DNA of 64,000 bases from Chloroflexota bacterium (GTDB lineage Bacteria; Chloroflexota; Anaerolineae; Promineifilales; Promineifilaceae). Shown piece after piece: positions 60,787-64,000 of the stretch. Position numbers and translations under genes: made by a program. The notes under the pieces are model-generated. The model searched no databases. It worked only from the letters and a program-made list of their open reading frames with translations, and was not told where the DNA came from. The stretch spans positions 62,001 through 126,000 of the forward strand of contig JAGOMA010000004.1 of the NCBI GenBank assembly GCA_017993775.1, read 5' to 3'. Position 1 is the stretch's first letter. Every line of letters begins with the position of its first letter.

Positions 60787-61281
60787 CTACTTTATCGTGA
60801 CCGGTTCCAGGCGAATCTCGCCGAACTCTACAATCGCCGACATCCCTGGCTTTGTCACGCTCCCCACATTCGGAAACGTGAGAAACACATTGCCATCATC
60901 TTCCAAAGTGCCAAGCAATTGTGATGTACTGTCTTCAGGCGCGGTCAGGACGGCAGCGCCATCTCCAATAAGCAGCCTGGGCGCATCGCCGCTGTCTTGA
61001 AAAAGCAGTTTTGCCTTTTCCGCATCCAGGATCTTGAGCCGAAAATCTACCAACCCGCCTGCGGCCGTGACGGCGATCAGGTTAACCCGCACGCCGAATT
61101 CATCGGCCAGAGTTTGCGCCGAGATGTAGCCGCCGCCGGATGAGGCTGCGCCGGGCTGCTGAACTGCCCGGCTAACCAGAAAACCAATCACCACCAATAA
61201 GCCTAGCAATAGCGCACCAAGTGGTAAATAGCGGACTGGATGAGCTGCTGACGTTTTTAAACTGATTGTCTTCTCGTTCAT
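60787..61281 (-). CDS. Membrane-anchored protein, paralogue of the 58087 gene
   Basis: A 164-residue protein with an N-terminal helix (about 18-38, LPLGALLLGLLVVIGFLVSR) and an exported domain with FGVRVNLIAVTAAGGLVDFR, then ILDAEKAKLLFQDSGD, and a beta-rich end (VGSVTKPGMSAIVEFGEIRL). GGGAG lies 9 nt before the ATG. It sits between the multicopper oxidase gene and the subtilase on one strand, so these genes probably form a transcription unit. The function is unknown. The paralogue at 58087 shares about 30 residues clearly and the overall layout. Confidence 0.75.
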   Translation of the reverse strand: MNEKTISLKTSAAHPVRYLPLGALLLGLLVVIGFLVSRAVQQPGAASSGGGYISAQTLADEFGVRVNLIAVTAAGGLVDFRLKILDAEKAKLLFQDSGDAPRLLIGDGAAVLTAPEDSTSQLLGTLEDDGNVFLTFPNVGSVTKPGMSAIVEFGEIRLEPVTIK

Positions 61282-61463
61282 AATTCACTGCTCCCCGATC
61301 TATGGTCAGGTCACTTTTCAAAAATCTATTATTTTGTTGTGCTGTGCTGTACTGTGTTGACGCATAAGATGGCGAGACCGGAGGCCCTGATTACTCAAGA
61401 CCCCCGGTGTATCGGACATCCTAATAAGCGTAAGCTAAAAGCAAACTTAACAAGATCATGGGA

Positions 61464-64000
61464 CTACCGGCGAGAAGTGATCCCTTTTTGCGGCGCGGCT
61501 CCGGTTTGGGGGATGTCGAAGGCATCGATATCCAGGTTACCGCTTGTCAGGCCATACGCCGTGCCATCAAAGTACACAGACCAACTGCCCACGCTGTAGG
61601 AGATCACGTCCTCATCCTGGACGGCCCCAAGGCCGGCGACGGCCGTATCCGTGCTGTAAGACAGGTAGATATGATCCGCGTCGATCCACACCAGGCCATC
61701 CACGTTAGCCGTAGACCAGCCGACGGCCGAGGCATCGATCATGCGCGTGTAGGAGCTTGCGCCATTCCAACGGTAGATATCGGCATTGTCGCCGGCGCCG
61801 CCCGCGCCGGGGGGCACAAGCGTATTGTCGGTCGAGAAGTAAAGTGTGCTGCCCACGATGTGAATCGCATCCAGGTCTGTATTGCCTATCCCGTTAACGC
61901 TGCCGTCAAAGAACAATGACCAGGCGCCGTTATTGTAGTAGACAACATCCTCGTCCTGAACATTTCCAATCCCTGGCACATTAACCTGACCGGTGAAGGA
62001 CATATAGAAGTGATTCGCGTCTGCCCAATCAAAGCCATCTACGTTGGCCCCGGTCGGCAATCCCAGGCCGCCAGCGCCAGAGGCATTGAGGACCAGGTTG
62101 TAGGCTGCGCCATTCCAACTGTAGATATCGGCGTCATCGGGCGTGCCGCCAATGCCTGGGGGATTGGTGTTGCCGAATGTGGAGAAGTAGAGCTGCTCTG
62201 TCGACAAAACGGTGTAAACCTGTCCCACAAACGGCAATCCGGTCGCGGATAAGGCGTTACCAGCAGCATCTCTGATTCCGGCCGCGGAAGTCAGGTTTAG
62301 GCCCAATGTGCCGCCGGAGCCTGTGGTGGCGGTCACTATCCAGGTGTCGCCGCTGCCGGACACCGAGGTAATGGCTGCGCCGATCAGGCCGCCGCCAGGA
62401 ACCAGTGTAAAGTTGCCGGCGGCCACGCCATTCACGCTTTCGGTGAAGGTGACCAGGAAGTGAACGGTGGCCGCATTGGTCGGGTTGGGGTCAGGGGTGG
62501 CAATGCTGGAAATTATGGGCGAGGTTTTGTCGATGACCAGAATCGTCGACCCGTGTCCTCCCCAGTTACCGGCCACATCTTTGCTGTGGACGTAGATGGT
62601 GTGGCTGCCTTCGCTGAGCTGGTTGATCGTGGTCAGCGGGATGTCGGCATAGGCAGTTTCGGACTGGCTGTTGAGCGACCCATCGCTGGCGCTAAACACA
62701 AAGCCGGTCCCATCTGAGCCTACTGTGTCAATGAAACCTTCCGCACCGGCGATGTTCGACATCGTATCATCCATGCTCGCTGTTACCCGCACGGCCGGGG
62801 AAGTGCCATTGATGCCGATCTGGCCATTACTGGGATTGGGCGCAGCAGAGACGAGGGTGGTCAGAGGACCGGTTTTATCTACAAACAAATTGATTGCGCT
62901 CGGGGCGCCCCAATTGCCCTGGGAGTCTTGGGCGCGCACGGCGATGATGTGCGTCCCTTCAGATAAGCCGTCGATTGTGGCCGCCGAGATGGATACGTCT
63001 AAACTGGCGATGGGGGCAGCAATGTTTACAGTCATCGGCACGGCCGTTCCGTTGTCAATTGTGTATTCTGCCGCCGCGATGTTTGCCCCACCCCGGAAGC
63101 CGGTGTCGTCACCCGTGGCATGGAGGGCAACTTTCACGGCGCCATTGGTGTGGTCGGGCGTTAACACGACGCCTGTGGCCGCCGGACCGGTTTTGTCCAG
63201 ATTGAGAACTCTAAACCCGAAAGGACCCCAATTGCCCACGCTGTCCTGTCCGTGGATATAGATGGTATGGAAACCACTTTGCAGGGTGTCTAAAAGCGTG
63301 GCTGGGATGGCGCCGGAAACGGCCGTTGCCGGTGAACCGAACGCGCCGCTCATGGCCGTCCCGGTGCCTGACGCACCGATCACGTCGATGAAGTATTCGG
63401 CGGCATTCACCAGCGAACCACCGCTGTTCGCATCACTCACGGTCGCGTTTAAGGCCACATCCACCAACCCGTTTGTGGGATTCGGCGCTGCCGAAGGCGC
63501 GCTGGTTGTCGGACCGGCTGTGTCTGCGCCGGGGGCAGGCGGCGTTCCGGCTGCCAGAAAGGTCATCATGCCGCCAAAATTGGCCGCGCTGCTGTTATGC
63601 AGCAGCAGATTGGCGTCGTACAGGGCAAATTGGCTGCCAGATTGCGTGACTGCGGGAATGGTAGCGATGGCGTCCATGGTTTGCCCGGGAGCAAAGGTTT
63701 CCGCCACCATTTTGTGGGGATAGGCCAGCGCGCTGCCATCATTGGCGATCACCGTTTGGTGCATGCCCATGAGGGCCATCGAGTGAAACTGCATACCCGC
63801 GTTGAGATAACGCAGCAGCACGCGGTTCCCGGCTACTGTCGGGATCGAGTCGGTGCTAGGATACGCTTGGCCGTTAATCAAGAAGTAGCGCGGAGCAAAG
63901 TTGCGCATATCGAACGCAGCCGGATCGGCGCTGGCGTTGAGCGCGGGGTCAATCTCGCTCAGGAGCAGCACAGCCTCGTCGTCGTAGGCTGTGGCCGGGT
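61464..64000 (-). CDS. Multicopper-oxidase-like protein with Ig-like repeats (N terminus off the window)
   Basis: The open frame continues past the right edge; reading back gives PATAYDDEAVLLLSEIDPAL, so the GTG at 63971 is internal. The first part is a cupredoxin domain of multicopper-oxidase type (APRYFLINGQAYPSTDS, GNRVLLRYLNAGMQFHSMAL), but the usual HCH copper motif at its end is replaced by LYDANLLLHNSSAANFGGMM. Then come three or four Ig-like repeats with the pattern DKTGP..TL..AAPNPSNG, a Big-type domain (NPTNAATVHFLVTFTESVNG), and two C-terminal repeats of about 115 residues (LYFSTFGNTNPPGIGG / LYFSTDNTLVPPGAGG, each with VQDEDVV/I). It is probably a large exported surface protein. 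Confidence 0.85.
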   Translation of the reverse strand, partial: PATAYDDEAVLLLSEIDPALNASADPAAFDMRNFAPRYFLINGQAYPSTDSIPTVAGNRVLLRYLNAGMQFHSMALMGMHQTVIANDGSALAYPHKMVAETFAPGQTMDAIATIPAVTQSGSQFALYDANLLLHNSSAANFGGMMTFLAAGTPPAPGADTAGPTTSAPSAAPNPTNGLVDVALNATVSDANSGGSLVNAAEYFIDVIGASGTGTAMSGAFGSPATAVSGAIPATLLDTLQSGFHTIYIHGQDSVGNWGPFGFRVLNLDKTGPAATGVVLTPDHTNGAVKVALHATGDDTGFRGGANIAAAEYTIDNGTAVPMTVNIAAPIASLDVSISAATIDGLSEGTHIIAVRAQDSQGNWGAPSAINLFVDKTGPLTTLVSAAPNPSNGQIGINGTSPAVRVTASMDDTMSNIAGAEGFIDTVGSDGTGFVFSASDGSLNSQSETAYADIPLTTINQLSEGSHTIYVHSKDVAGNWGGHGSTILVIDKTSPIISSIATPDPNPTNAATVHFLVTFTESVNGVAAGNFTLVPGGGLIGAAITSVSGSGDTWIVTATTGSGGTLGLNLTSAAGIRDAAGNALSATGLPFVGQVYTVLSTEQLYFSTFGNTNPPGIGGTPDDADIYSWNGAAYNLVLNASGAGGLGLPTGANVDGFDWADANHFYMSFTGQVNVPGIGNVQDEDVVYYNNGAWSLFFDGSVNGIGNTDLDAIHIVGSTLYFSTDNTLVPPGAGGAGDNADIYRWNGASSYTRMIDASAVGWSTANVDGLVWIDADHIYLSYSTDTAVAGLGAVQDEDVISYSVGSWSVYFDGTAYGLTSGNLDIDAFDIPQTGAAPQKGITSRR

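Larger units (their letters stand above)
1..64000. repeat. Highly iterated palindrome ACGGCCGT across the window
   Basis: Reading by eye I find about 105 copies of the octamer, often extended to AACGGCCGT or ACGGCCGTT. They occur in coding DNA on both strands (as TAV, NGR, RPS and similar residues), in spacers and in terminator stems. Base composition predicts one or two. Copies are spread at about one per 0.5 kb, except for a near gap at 19.6-27.2 kb (one copy, in the RAYT gene) and few copies at 14.7-18.4 kb and 27.3-33.7 kb. Confidence 0.9.

Overview
The window is about 64 kb of moderately GC-rich bacterial chromosome. It looks like a Chloroflexota (Anaerolineae-like) genome, but that is an inference from gene content and style: GH81 and subtilase exoenzymes with Pro/Thr linkers, CopC-CopD and multicopper-oxidase surface proteins, many short dispersed repeats, and no marker gene that settles the phylum. 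The strongest genome-wide signature is the octamer ACGGCCGT. I count roughly 105 copies by eye, against one or two expected by chance, in and between genes. It is nearly absent from the restriction-modification block.

Layout. 1-4.3 kb (minus): UPF0182 membrane protein (cut by the left edge), a TgpA-like transglutaminase and a DUF58 protein. 4.5-9.4 kb (plus): carA, a rhodanese and carB, with short 'TCTCCAAT' repeats inserted in frame in both carbamoyl-phosphate synthase subunits. 9.5-11.6 kb (minus): tandem UspA protein, TauE/SafE transporter and a small membrane protein. 12.0-14.25 kb (plus): a glmS ribozyme followed by glmS. 14.6-18.6 kb: an integron-like cassette array without a visible integrase (GNAT, MazEF, methyltransferase, HicAB, with attC-like sites between cassettes), bracketed by a 31-bp direct repeat. 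18.6-27.2 kb (minus): a zinc-ribbon protein and a rearranged type I restriction-modification locus. The locus has hsdM with an early stop, an orphan DUF3387 piece, a RAYT transposase, hsdS split at a C10 tract, a four-fold 183-bp REP/BIME array and hsdR. 27.7-33.5 kb (minus): a secreted GH81 beta-1,3-glucanase with LacI-type operators and three small membrane proteins. 34-36 kb (plus): acetoacetyl-CoA synthetase. 36-40 kb (minus): an SF1 helicase and a DEAD-box RNA helicase with an attenuator-like leader. 40.3-41.4 kb: a response regulator and rpsT. 41.5-46.9 kb (minus): manA, glgB and an aldehyde:ferredoxin oxidoreductase. 47-51.9 kb (minus): two large histidine kinases. 52-54.5 kb (minus): a CoA-transferase A subunit and a P5C dehydrogenase. 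54.9-64 kb (minus): a histidine phosphatase, a CopC-CopD fusion, a receiver-like protein, and a surface cluster in which two paralogous membrane-anchored proteins flank a subtilase, ending in a multicopper oxidase cut by the right edge.

Most genes are ordinary core metabolism. The unusual biology is in the accessory part (14.6-27.2 kb): a cassette array carrying two toxin-antitoxin pairs next to a type I system whose specificity subunit appears able to switch by slippage, and whose gene ends have been remodelled by REP elements, with the probable REP transposase inside the operon.
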